A stretch of 64,000 bases of DNA from Rhizorhabdus sp049889055 (GCF_049889055.1 NZ_JBLTWO010000005.1:234378-298377); one strand, 5' to 3'. Shown: positions 26,489 to 34,692, counted from the first letter of the stretch. The notes: generated from the sequence alone by a model not told the origin. Made by a program: numbers and translations.

Positions 26489-26504
26489 TTTCCCGCTCGG
26501 GAAA
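26489..26504. promoter_or_regulatory. hipBA operator 3
   Basis: Second perfect copy of TTTCCCG-CT-CGGGAAA, 50 bases beyond operator 2. Nothing else is seen between here and trbB (26505-26687) apart from the trbB ribosome binding site. Confidence 0.75.
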
Positions 26505-26687
26505 TCGCCCAAATCTGTAGGCCCAGACGCTGCGATGGCTCGACGCGGGTCCGCCGATCACCTGTCTTTCTTCGCCACAGTACGATGACCCCCTGAGCGT
26601 TGTTGCAACGCCCCAATTCCTGCCTTTCTTACTCATCCCCGATCCAGGGCCGCGCGTCGCGCGGGCCCGCAAGCGAACGGGGACGAC

Positions 26688-27677
26688 GTGGCGGTCAACC
26701 ATCAGCAATCGGAAGCAGCCTCACGCGGCGCACGCATGTTGCGCACCGCGTTGGGGCCTGCGATTGCCCGATTCCTGGAAGACCCTGCAGTCGTCGAGGT
26801 CATGCTTAACCCGGATGGGCGGCTCTGGGTCGACCGGCTCTCTGACGGCCTGTCCGATACGGGGGAACGACTTTCGGCCGCCGATGGCGAACGCATCGTC
26901 CGCCTCGTCGCCCATCATGTCGGTGCCGAGGTGCATGACCGTCGACCGCGTGTCTCGGCCGAGCTCCCCGAAACCGGCGAGCGCTTCGAGGGCCTGCTGC
27001 CGCCGGTCGTGACGGCTCCGGTCTTCGCGATCCGCAAGCCTGCCGTCGCCGTCTTCACGCTCGACGACTATGTCGCGGCCGGCATCATGACGGCAGACCA
27101 GGCCGCCATTCTCCGGCAGGCGGTCGCATCGCGCGCCAACATCCTCGTGGCCGGCGGAACCAGCACCGGCAAGACCACCCTGACCAATGCTCTCCTGGCC
27201 GAGGTCGCGAAGACGACCGACCGCGTCATCGTCATCGAAGACACCCGCGAGCTGCAATGCCTGGCGCAGAACATCGTCGCCATGCGCACCAAGGACGGTG
27301 TCGCGACGCTGTCCGACCTGGTGCGCTCCTCACTGCGGCTGCGGCCGGATCGGATCCCGATCGGCGAGGTGCGTGGGTCTGAGGCGCTCGATCTCCTGAA
27401 GGCCTGGGGCACCGGCCATCCCGGCGGGATTGGCACGATACACGCCGGCACCGCGCTCGGCGCGCTGCGATACCTCGAGCAGCTCATCCAGGAAGCCGTC
27501 GTCACCGTCCCCCGGGCGCTGATCGCGGAGACCATCGACCTCGTAGCGGTGCTGTCCGGTCGTGGCGCTGCGCGGCGTCTCGCCGAACTCACCCGCGTCG
27601 AAGGGCTCGGGACGGACACCGATTACCGCCTTTCCCCCGCAACCCCGCCTCCCGCCCCACAAGGAGAACCCGCATGA
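26688..27677 (+). CDS. trbB: Conjugative transfer ATPase TrbB
   Basis: 329-residue VirB11-type hexameric ATPase powering the mating-pair apparatus. Walker A is GGTSTGKT at 156-163; the Asp box (VIEDTRELQC), the RPDRIPIGEVRG motif and the GHPGGIGTIHAG His box are intact. A GTG start at 26688 follows GGGGA; an ATG at 26736 is possible but would drop the conserved N-terminal serine and alanine-rich tail. The stop overlaps trbC by four bases. Confidence 0.95.
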   Translation: MAVNHQQSEAASRGARMLRTALGPAIARFLEDPAVVEVMLNPDGRLWVDRLSDGLSDTGERLSAADGERIVRLVAHHVGAEVHDRRPRVSAELPETGERFEGLLPPVVTAPVFAIRKPAVAVFTLDDYVAAGIMTADQAAILRQAVASRANILVAGGTSTGKTTLTNALLAEVAKTTDRVIVIEDTRELQCLAQNIVAMRTKDGVATLSDLVRSSLRLRPDRIPIGEVRGSEALDLLKAWGTGHPGGIGTIHAGTALGALRYLEQLIQEAVVTVPRALIAETIDLVAVLSGRGAARRLAELTRVEGLGTDTDYRLSPATPPPAPQGEPA

Positions 27678-28006
27678 TCCGACATATCGCGCGCAGCCAT
27701 CAGCGCCTCGCGACCGCCGCCACCGCGCTGACCCTGAGCTTTCTTCTGGCGCCTGCCGCCCACGCATCCGGCTCTTCGATGCCCTGGGAAGCGCCGCTGC
27801 AGTCCATCCTTCAGTCGATCGAGGGGCCGGTCGCCAAGATTATCGCAGTGATCATCATCATCGTCACCGGCCTGACGCTCGCGTTCGGCGATACGAGCGG
27901 GGGGTTTCGGCGCCTCATCCAGATCGTCTTCGGCCTGTCGATTGCCTTCGCGGCGTCCAGCTTCTTCCTGTCGTTCTTCTCGTTCGGCGGCGGAGCGCTC
28001 GTCTGA
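27674..28006 (+). CDS. trbC: Conjugal transfer pilin TrbC
   Basis: 110-residue VirB2-like prepilin: an N-terminal signal segment (to about residue 33, APAAHAS), then two hydrophobic stretches (IIAVIIIIVTGLTLAFG and IVFGLSIAFAASSFF). Overlaps both trbB and trbD. Confidence 0.92.
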   Translation: MIRHIARSHQRLATAATALTLSFLLAPAAHASGSSMPWEAPLQSILQSIEGPVAKIIAVIIIIVTGLTLAFGDTSGGFRRLIQIVFGLSIAFAASSFFLSFFSFGGGALV

Positions 28007-28287
28007 TGGCGGGCCTCCTGCATCATCCCGATGAGGTCGCGGGCTTTTCGGTTCCGGTCCACCGCGCGCTGACCGAGCATATCCTGCTGGGCGGCGCACC
28101 ACGCAGCATCGCCATCATGAATGGCACGCTCGCCGGCGCTGTCGGTCTCGGATTGCGGCTATGGCTGGTTGGTCTCCTCATCTGGGCGATCGGCCATTTC
28201 GCCGCCGTTTGGGCAGCAAAGCGCGATCCGCTCTTCGTGGAGGTAGGCCGCCGGCATCTGCGCATTCCGGGTCATCTCGCGGTCTGA
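28006..28287 (+). CDS. trbD: Conjugal transfer protein TrbD
   Basis: 93-residue VirB3-like inner-membrane protein. It has the family opening (FSVPVHRALTEHILLGGAPR), a hydrophobic central hairpin (LAGAVGLGLRLWLVGLLIWAIG) and the DPLFVEVGRRHLRIP C-terminus. The ATG overlaps the trbC stop by one base. Confidence 0.92.
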   Translation: MAGLLHHPDEVAGFSVPVHRALTEHILLGGAPRSIAIMNGTLAGAVGLGLRLWLVGLLIWAIGHFAAVWAAKRDPLFVEVGRRHLRIPGHLAV

Positions 28288-28296
28288 GGCGTGGCC

Positions 28297-28650
28297 ATGA
28301 TGAACCTCGCCGAATATCGCCGCACCGCGACCCGCCTCGCGGATTTCCTGCCCTGGGCGGCCTTGGTCGACGAAGGGGTCGTGCTCAACAAGGATGGCAG
28401 CTTCCAGCGCACCGCGCGCTTTCGTGGTCCCGATCTCGACTCAGCTGTGGCCGCCGAACTGGTGGCCGTCGCCAGTCGCCTCAACAACGCCTTCCGGCGT
28501 CTGGGCTCGGGCTGGGCGATCTTCGTCGAAGCGCAGCGTCACGAAGCCGCCTCCTATCCGGCAAGCCGCTTCGCGGACGCCGCCTCCGCCCTCGTTGATG
28601 CAGAGCGCAAGGCCGATTTCGAGGAAGCGGACGCGCAAAGCCAATCCATC
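28297..28650 (+). pseudogene. trbE: Conjugative transfer ATPase TrbE, 3'-truncated
   Basis: About 115 N-terminal codons of the VirB4-like ATPase (NLAEYRRTATRLADFLPWAALVDEG and GSFQRTARFRGPDLDSAVAAEL, up to DAERKADFEEADAQ). Homology stops near 28640-28650; the normal protein is about 800 residues, so both Walker motifs are lost. The frame runs on to 28854 but that part lies antisense to the integrase and has no family resemblance. trbJ, trbL, trbF, trbG and trbI are absent. Confidence 0.8.
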
Positions 28651-28692
28651 GCGCGCAGCATCCGGACGTCACCAAGCGCAAGTCCCGCCCGG

Positions 28693-29949
28693 TCAAAGGG
28701 CAGGATCGATCGCGATAGGCGGCATGACTGTCGGCAACAGCGTCGGAACATGTTTCCGGCCCTCGACCCAGGCATCGACGGTGTCAGCCCATTCCTGCAT
28801 CATGTGGCGCTGCTGAACTTCGTACTCGGCCTTGTTATAGACGCCGCGCGATGAACGCCCATCCTCGTGCGCCAGGCACTTCTCGATCCAGTCGCGGTTG
28901 AAGCCCAGCTCGTTGAGCAGCGTCGACCCCGTGCGCCGAAGATCATGGACGGTGAACGGCTCCAGCGGCAGCCCCTCCTTCTTGGCCTGTTCGACGACAG
29001 CGTAGGTGACCCGGTTGAAGGTCGCCCGCGACATCGGCGCATCCGCATCGTAGCGGGACGGCAGCAGATACCGGGAATTACCGGCGCAGGTCTTCAGCGC
29101 GATCATGATGTCGAGGGTCTGCCGGCACAGATAGACGTTGTGCGCCTTCGATCGCTTCATGCGCTCCTTCGGGATCGTCCAGACGGCATTTTCGAAATCA
29201 ATCTCGTCCCAGACCGCGTCCTGCAGCTCGCTCTTCCGGACCATCGTGAGAAGATAGAGCTTCATGCCGAGGCGGATCGTCGGCAGCGTTGCCACATGCT
29301 CGAGTTGCTTGAGCATGATGCGAATCTCGGTCGGCGACAGCGCCCGGTCCTTGGGCGTGAAGGTGGCGATCGAAGCAGGACCGACGTCAGCAGCCGGGTT
29401 CGCGATCTTCTCGCCGTGGAGAATGGCGAAGCCATAGATCTGCTTCAGGATATCCCGCACATGGATGGCCGTCGCCGGCGCGCCGCGTTCCACGATCTTG
29501 GCGCAGTGTGCGCGCAGGTCATCAGGCGTGATCTCGGTCAGCAACCGGTTCCGCCAAATGGGCTTGAGTTCGCGCTCGAAGATGGCGCGGCGCATGGCGC
29601 GCGTGCTGTCCGCCATGGGCGCGCCCGTCGGCCACTTCTCGCCGAACTCACCGAAGCTCTTGGCCTCCTTGATCCGCCGCTTCTCCCGCTGCTTCTCGAT
29701 GGCGGGAGACCGCCCCTCGGCGATCATCCGTTTCGCGTCCAGGCACAGTTCACGCGCCCGGGCGAGCGAGATCCCATCTCGGGCGTACTTGCCCAGATGG
29801 ACGGTCTCGCGCCTGCCATTCAGCCGGTAGTCGAGCCTGAACGAGATGCCGCCTGTGGGTGCGACGCGCACATACATGCCGTCACGATCAGTCACCTTGT
29901 ACATTTTGGCTCTTGGTTTCAGACACTTGAGTGCCGCATCCGTCAACAT
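28693..29949 (-). CDS. int: Tyrosine-type site-specific integrase (P4-like)
   Basis: 418 residues. An N-terminal DUF4102 arm-binding domain (LKPRAKMYKVTDRDGMYVRV, GRRETVHLGKYARDGISLARAR) is followed by a core-binding SAM-like domain and the catalytic domain with Arg238 (MVRKSEL), His335 and Arg338 (HDLRR), a late His (CLAHE) and the nucleophile Tyr371 (GVYNKAEY). All catalytic residues are present. It is read away from guaA, with its start 290 bases from the att copy, the normal place for an ICE integrase. Confidence 0.95.
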   Translation of the reverse strand: MLTDAALKCLKPRAKMYKVTDRDGMYVRVAPTGGISFRLDYRLNGRRETVHLGKYARDGISLARARELCLDAKRMIAEGRSPAIEKQREKRRIKEAKSFGEFGEKWPTGAPMADSTRAMRRAIFERELKPIWRNRLLTEITPDDLRAHCAKIVERGAPATAIHVRDILKQIYGFAILHGEKIANPAADVGPASIATFTPKDRALSPTEIRIMLKQLEHVATLPTIRLGMKLYLLTMVRKSELQDAVWDEIDFENAVWTIPKERMKRSKAHNVYLCRQTLDIMIALKTCAGNSRYLLPSRYDADAPMSRATFNRVTYAVVEQAKKEGLPLEPFTVHDLRRTGSTLLNELGFNRDWIEKCLAHEDGRSSRGVYNKAEYEVQQRHMMQEWADTVDAWVEGRKHVPTLLPTVMPPIAIDPAL

Positions 29950-30241
29950 TCTGGGCCTCCTCGCGCAAAAAGACCGTCACGCGGTTTTTGGAGGCTCCGA
30001 CGAATTTTTCCATTTATGTTCAGCGCGTTAGGCTGAAAAAAGTACCGTCACGAGCCTCTGTCGCTCTGGCGGCACTTTCGATTTTCAGGATGATCAACGG
30101 GAGTGCGGTCCATCAGCGGGCACGACAGACGCGTTCCATGCCCACCGATAGACATCGATAGGCTGTGGCTTGATTACTTTTTTTTTCAGTGGGTTAGAGC
30201 GTATTCTGGCGTAGTTTTGGATACCCTCGGACGGGCATGAA
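29950..30241. other. Integrase-to-attachment-site region, no gene
   Basis: 292 bases without a credible coding frame. It contains repeated ACCGTCAC motifs (29973 and 30044) and a short poly-T. This is where integrase arm sites and the int promoter would be expected. Confidence 0.55.
30039..30050 (+). repeat. 12-bp repeat near the right island end (possible integrase arm site)
   Basis: AAAGTACCGTCA, identical in sequence and orientation to 21661-21672; it lies 194 bases inside the right att copy. Confidence 0.5.
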
Positions 30242-31840
30242 TTATTCCCACTCGATCGTGCCAGGCGGTTTCGAGGTATAGTCGTAAACCACCCGGTTGA
30301 TGCCCTGGACCTCGTTGACGATGCGGGTCGCGACGCGGCTGAGGAAGGCGCTGTCGAAGGGGTAGACGTCGGCGGTCATGCCGTCGGTCGAGGTCACGGC
30401 ACGCAGCGCGCAGACCGAATCATAGGTGCGGCCGTCGCCCATCACGCCGACGGTGCGGACCGGCAGCAGGACCGCGAAGGCCTGCCAGATCGCGTCGTAG
30501 AGACCCGCGCGGCGGATCTCGTCGAGATAAACGGCATCGGCCTTGCGCAGGATGTCGCAGCGCTCCTTGGTCACCTCGCCCGGGATACGGATCGCCAGAC
30601 CCGGACCCGGGAAGGGGTGCCGTCCGACGAAAATCTCGGGCAGGCCGAGTTCGCGGCCGAGCGCGCGGACCTCGTCCTTGAACAGCTCGCGCAGCGGCTC
30701 GACGAGCTTCATGTTCATGCGCTCGGGCAGGCCGCCGACATTGTGGTGGCTCTTGATCGTCACCGACGGACCGCCGGTGAAGCTGACGCTCTCGATCACG
30801 TCGGGATAGAGCGTGCCCTGCGCGAGGAAGCCGGCGCCGCCGATCTTCTTCGCCTCGGCCTCGAACACGTCGATGAAGGTCTTGCCGATGAACTTGCGCT
30901 TGGCCTCGGGGTCGGTGACGCCCTTGAGGCCGTTGAGGAACAGCGTCTCAGCGTTCACATGGACGAGCGGGATGCCATAATGTTCGCGGAACAGGCTGAC
31001 GACCTGATCGGCCTCGCCCATGCGCATCAGGCCATGGTCGACGAACACGCAGGTCAGCTGGTCGCCGATCGCCTCGTGGATCAGAACCGCCGCCACCGCG
31101 CTGTCGACGCCGCCCGACAGGCCGCAGATAACCTTGCCGTCGCCGACCTGCGCGCGGATCTCGGCGATCTTGGTCGCGCGGAACTCGGCCATCGTCCAGT
31201 CGCCGGCAAGGCCGCAGACATGGCGCGCGAAATTGGCGATCAGCTTGCCGCCATCGGGAGTGTGGACGACCTCCGGGTGGAACTGGACGCCGTAGAAGCG
31301 GCGCTTCTCGTCCGAGGTGACGGCGAAGGGCGCGCCTTCCGACACCGCGACCGGAGAGAAGCCGGGCGGGAGCGCGTCGACCTTGTCGCCATGGCTCATC
31401 CACACCTGATGCTGCTCGCCTTCCTTCCACAGGCCGTCGAACAGCGCCGAGCGGCTCTTCACCTCGATGAAGGCGCGGCCAAATTCGCGGCTGTCATGGC
31501 TGGGAGTGACCGAACCGCCGAGTTGCTGGCACATCGTCTGCTGCCCATAGCAGATGCCCAGGATCGGAATGCCCGCCTCGAAGAAGCGCTGCGGCGCGCG
31601 CGGGCTGCCCATGTCGGCGACCGAGGCCGGCCCACCCGACAGGATGATGCCCTTCGGCTTCAACCGGTCGAAGGCGGCGTCGGCGCTGCTGAAAGGAGCG
31701 ATTTCGCTATAGACGCCCGCCTCGCGCACACGCCGCGCGATGAGCTGGGTCACCTGGCTGCCGAAATCGACGATCAGGATCGACTCGGAAGGCTGCGAGC
31801 CGATGCCATGGGCGGATGCGGTGGGAAGCTGGGCTGTCAT
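30242..31840 (-). CDS. guaA: GMP synthase (glutamine-hydrolysing)
   Basis: 532-residue enzyme converting XMP to GMP with ATP and glutamine. The N-terminal class I glutaminase has Cys97 (GICYGQQTM) and FHPEVVHT; the synthetase part has the PP-loop SGGVDSAVAA and ends with the invariant PPGTIEWE. The final codons coincide with the island's attachment site, and the stop TAA is kept, so integration has left the protein intact. Confidence 0.97.
   Translation of the reverse strand: MTAQLPTASAHGIGSQPSESILIVDFGSQVTQLIARRVREAGVYSEIAPFSSADAAFDRLKPKGIILSGGPASVADMGSPRAPQRFFEAGIPILGICYGQQTMCQQLGGSVTPSHDSREFGRAFIEVKSRSALFDGLWKEGEQHQVWMSHGDKVDALPPGFSPVAVSEGAPFAVTSDEKRRFYGVQFHPEVVHTPDGGKLIANFARHVCGLAGDWTMAEFRATKIAEIRAQVGDGKVICGLSGGVDSAVAAVLIHEAIGDQLTCVFVDHGLMRMGEADQVVSLFREHYGIPLVHVNAETLFLNGLKGVTDPEAKRKFIGKTFIDVFEAEAKKIGGAGFLAQGTLYPDVIESVSFTGGPSVTIKSHHNVGGLPERMNMKLVEPLRELFKDEVRALGRELGLPEIFVGRHPFPGPGLAIRIPGEVTKERCDILRKADAVYLDEIRRAGLYDAIWQAFAVLLPVRTVGVMGDGRTYDSVCALRAVTSTDGMTADVYPFDSAFLSRVATRIVNEVQGINRVVYDYTSKPPGTIEWE
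30244..30259 (+). repeat. Right attachment-site repeat within the end of guaA
   Basis: ATTCCCACTCGAT at 30244-30256 encodes, on the other strand, the last residues of GuaA plus the first base of the stop. It matches 21436-21448 exactly. Confidence 0.85.
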
Positions 31841-31920
31841 GGGGAGCCGATAATGGCAGGCGGCGCGCCTGTCCAGCCGGCTTGACCGCCCTGCCCCCTA
31901 TCGACCGATCGCAGGACGCA

Positions 31921-32397
31921 TCAGCGCGCGGCGAGGCGCTCGCGCAGCTGGATATTCTCGACCATGCCCTCGCGGACGTCGCAGAGAAACTCGCGGTCGC
32001 CGCGCTCGCCGCGCACCACGCCGTCGACGCGCCAGCCATCGGGGCCTTCGCGCCCGACCGAGTCGACCGACGACACCGGACCGCGCGCCATAGTCTCGAC
32101 CGCCTCGGTGCAGATCGACGATACCTCGCGGGCATCGTCGCCGTCGCGGCGCAAATCGTCGCGCTGGTCGTCGCCGCTGCGCGAGGGGACCGACTTGTTC
32201 TTCTTCGACGCCGAGGAGGCGACCGCGAAGATGCCGCCGCCGATGATGGCACCGAGCAGGATATTGCCGAAGGTGTCGCCACCACCGCCACCGCGATGAT
32301 GGCGCGGGCCCCAATAGGGGCGGGCCTGCGCGGCCGGGGCGATCACGCCCGCGAGGAGCGCCGCTGCGGCTGCCGATGCGATGAACTTCCTGATCAT
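31921..32397 (-). CDS. Small exported protein, function unknown
   Basis: 158 residues with a clear signal peptide (MIRKFIASAAAAALLAGVIAPAAQA), then a His- and Gly-rich stretch (RHHRGGGGGDTFG), a glycine-rich hydrophobic segment (NILLGAIIGGGIFAVASS), a charged linker, and a C-terminal domain of about 60 residues ending NIQLRERLAAR. The Gly-rich hydrophobic segment recalls small outer-membrane antigens. I do not recognise the C-terminal domain. The start at 32397 was chosen because the signal peptide begins there. Confidence 0.75.
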   Translation of the reverse strand: MIRKFIASAAAAALLAGVIAPAAQARPYWGPRHHRGGGGGDTFGNILLGAIIGGGIFAVASSASKKNKSVPSRSGDDQRDDLRRDGDDAREVSSICTEAVETMARGPVSSVDSVGREGPDGWRVDGVVRGERGDREFLCDVREGMVENIQLRERLAAR

Positions 32398-32501
32398 GAA
32401 AACGCCCCGCCCGATCGAGTGACTCCGTTTCACTGCGATTAGGCGGGGCGAGCTTGCGGCAAGCTGAATGAGCAGGCCGCCGCCCGGTCAACCCAAGTCG
32501 A

Positions 32502-34421
32502 TCATTTGGCCGGTGCGAACACCATCAGCAGATTGCCGGGCATATGCGCGTACATGCCGTAACCCGAATTGATCACCACATGCCCGTCGACGACCAGCGC
32601 GCCGGGGCCGCTCATCGAGCCGCCATGGCCCTCTGCCCCGGTGATGGTCTTCACGGTCTTGGTCGTGTCGGTTTCCCAGAGCAGCTTGCCCGTCGCCCCG
32701 TCATAGGCGCGGAACATGCCGTCGAGGTGCCCCGCGAAAACCACGCCGGGAATGGCCGTCACCGCCGCCGACACACCCGGATCGCAGAATTTGCGGTCCT
32801 TGCAGTCGGTCGCCGCCTTCGCATTCCACAGGACCTTGCCGGTCGCGGCGTCGATCGCGTGAAGCCCCGCGCCCCGGATCGCGGCGTCATAGACGCGCGC
32901 GTCGCCGGTATCGGCCATGTCGTTGATCGGCACGTAAACGCGGGTGCCTTCGGCTGCCATGCCGAAATGGACGCCGCCCTGGGTGCCGCCATGGCCGAGG
33001 CGCTCCTGCCAGACGATCTTGCCGCTGTCCGGATCGATGCCCCAGGCCTCGCCCGACTTCTGGCCGACGACGAGGATATTGCGATCCCCGTCGACCGGGA
33101 TCAGCAGCGGCGAGGCGGCGACGTCATGGTCGGGGCCATCTTCCTTCGGGCAGCTGTCATTGCCCAGCATGCAGCCGACATTCCAGGCGTCGCCCTTGGT
33201 CAGCTGCGTATGCCACAGCCGCTTGCCGGTGACGGCGTCGACCGCGAACACCGCGTCGCTGTTGTCGTCGGCGGGTGAGGAATAATTCTCGCCCGATCCG
33301 AAATAGATGCGCCTGGTGCGCGCGTCATAGGTCGGGCTGTTCCACACCGGCGCGCCCGACGGGCCGATGATCGGGGTGCCGACCTTGGTCTTGCCATGCT
33401 CGACCGGTTCCTCGACCACCGTGTAGGCGCGCCAATGCGGCTTGCCTGTTGCCGGATCGAGCGCGACGACCGAACCGCGGAAGGTGCAGCACGGATATTT
33501 GGGATCGCCGGCCTGCGCGACCTCGAGCGAGGACACCGGCACATAGAGCATCCCGCCGCCCAGCGTGGGCGTGCCGGTGATCGTCGCGTCGGGATGGTCG
33601 TCAAGCTTCTCCTGCCACAGGATCTTGCCCGTCTTGGCGTCGAGCGCATAGGCGCGGCCCAGAAGGTCGCCGAAATAGAGGCGCTTGTTGGCGGCGTCGG
33701 GGACGATCGCGGTGCGGACTTCGGCGGAGACGCGCTGCGTCCATTTGGTGCAGCCGCTGTCGAGATCGAAGGCATAGACGGTGCCGTCCTGGCTGCCGAC
33801 GAACATCGTGCCCCAGGCATAGGCCGGCTGCGACCGGGCGCGCAGCGCGGCCGGGAAGGCAAAGGCCCATTTGAGCTTGAGATTGCCGACGGCTTGCGGA
33901 GACAGCTTCGCCATGTCGGCCGGGATGAAGCGGCGATTGTCCTGGCCCCAGCCCACCGGGCGCGGCGCGTCGTTCATGTCGAGCGCCAGCTTCGGCCCCT
34001 TGCAGACGGGCGGCGGCACCGGCTTCGCTTCGGCGGTCAGCTTGCGCTTGGTGATATATTCGGCGACCTCGACGCGCTGCTGCGGGGTCAGGGCGGCCCC
34101 TTGCGCCTTCATCACGCCACTGGTCAGCGCGGCGACGATCGTGTCGCCGGGCAGGAGCGTCAGGAAGGTCGGCGACGGCGCGCGCGGCACCCGGCCCTCA
34201 TGGCAGGCGGCGCAATTGTCGGCGTAGATTGTGCGGCCCGGCGCGGTGGCGGGGTCGATCGCGTTGCGGTCCTTGCTCTGCAGCTCGTCCTGCGAGCGGA
34301 TCCGCTTCTTCTCCATCGCCTGGCTTTCGCTGACCGGCTGCCCGGTCACGCTGGCGGCGCCCGCCACGATCAGCGCCAACGCTGCCCCGACGGCAGCCAC
34401 CTTCCGCTTGTTCACCCGCAT
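32502..34421 (-). CDS. PQQ-dependent quinohemoprotein, polyvinyl-alcohol-dehydrogenase-like
   Basis: 639-residue exported oxidoreductase. After a signal sequence (about 1-28), an N-terminal cytochrome c domain carries the heme motif CAACH (Cys70, Cys73, His74). A PQQ-type eight-bladed propeller follows, with repeated GKxLW motifs such as ATGKVLWNA. Heme at the N-terminus, rather than at the C-terminus as in quinohemoprotein alcohol dehydrogenases, is the arrangement known from sphingomonad polyvinyl-alcohol dehydrogenases. The substrate here is not proven. GGAGG lies seven bases before the ATG. Confidence 0.82.
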   Translation of the reverse strand: MRVNKRKVAAVGAALALIVAGAASVTGQPVSESQAMEKKRIRSQDELQSKDRNAIDPATAPGRTIYADNCAACHEGRVPRAPSPTFLTLLPGDTIVAALTSGVMKAQGAALTPQQRVEVAEYITKRKLTAEAKPVPPPVCKGPKLALDMNDAPRPVGWGQDNRRFIPADMAKLSPQAVGNLKLKWAFAFPAALRARSQPAYAWGTMFVGSQDGTVYAFDLDSGCTKWTQRVSAEVRTAIVPDAANKRLYFGDLLGRAYALDAKTGKILWQEKLDDHPDATITGTPTLGGGMLYVPVSSLEVAQAGDPKYPCCTFRGSVVALDPATGKPHWRAYTVVEEPVEHGKTKVGTPIIGPSGAPVWNSPTYDARTRRIYFGSGENYSSPADDNSDAVFAVDAVTGKRLWHTQLTKGDAWNVGCMLGNDSCPKEDGPDHDVAASPLLIPVDGDRNILVVGQKSGEAWGIDPDSGKIVWQERLGHGGTQGGVHFGMAAEGTRVYVPINDMADTGDARVYDAAIRGAGLHAIDAATGKVLWNAKAATDCKDRKFCDPGVSAAVTAIPGVVFAGHLDGMFRAYDGATGKLLWETDTTKTVKTITGAEGHGGSMSGPGALVVDGHVVINSGYGMYAHMPGNLLMVFAPAK

Positions 34422-34545
34422 TCCTCTCCCTCCGCACGCATCGCGACCGCCGAGTTCGAGTCGACCGCATCAGGCGCGCGCCGCTAGAAACAGCAGGAGG
34501 GGCGAGGCTGGCAAGAAAAAACAATCATGCCTGCATGTTTGTGTA

Positions 34546-34568
34546 GGGTGGGGTTGGGTTGGAGGGGG
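34546..34568 (+). other. G-quadruplex motif
   Basis: Four runs of at least three guanines (34546-34548, 34550-34553, 34556-34558, 34564-34568) with loops of one, two and five bases, on the plus strand, 125 bases upstream of the divergent quinohemoprotein gene. Confidence 0.6.
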
Positions 34569-34586
34569 ATGCACGATGCGCGCGGA

Positions 34587-34692
34587 GGCTTTGGCTTCGC
34601 GGAGACATTGCCTGAAAGACAAAGCCTGCCGCACCCAAAGCCGCGAAGGCCTGACTAATGGATGCCGGGTCTCCCGCACCTTCTTTCAGGCA
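34587..34692. repeat. Nested inverted repeats
   Basis: Three interleaved inverted repeats: TGCCTGAAAGA (34609-34619) with TCTTTCAGGCA (34682-34692), 11 bp and perfect; GGCTTTG (34587-34593) with CAAAGCC (34620-34626); CTTCGCGG (34595-34602) with CCGCGAAG (34641-34648). They cannot all pair at once, so alternative folds are possible. Confidence 0.55.

Larger units (their letters stand above)
21436..30259. mobile_element. Decayed integrative conjugative element / genomic island in the 3' end of guaA
   Basis: An 8.8 kb segment bounded by an exact 13-bp direct repeat that includes the end of guaA. It contains a tyrosine integrase next to the guaA-side repeat, a partial conjugative mating-pair operon (copG remnant, trbB, trbC, trbD, truncated trbE), a DUF499 ATPase remnant and a cargo block (ATL protein, SRPBCC, MarR, HipBA). 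The guaA 3' end is a known integration hotspot. No relaxase, traG or trbJ-I genes remain, so it cannot transfer by itself. Confidence 0.85.

Noticed and set aside
28651..28854. Continuation of the trbE frame
   Set aside because: Past the truncation the sequence has no TrbE similarity and is antisense to the integrase.
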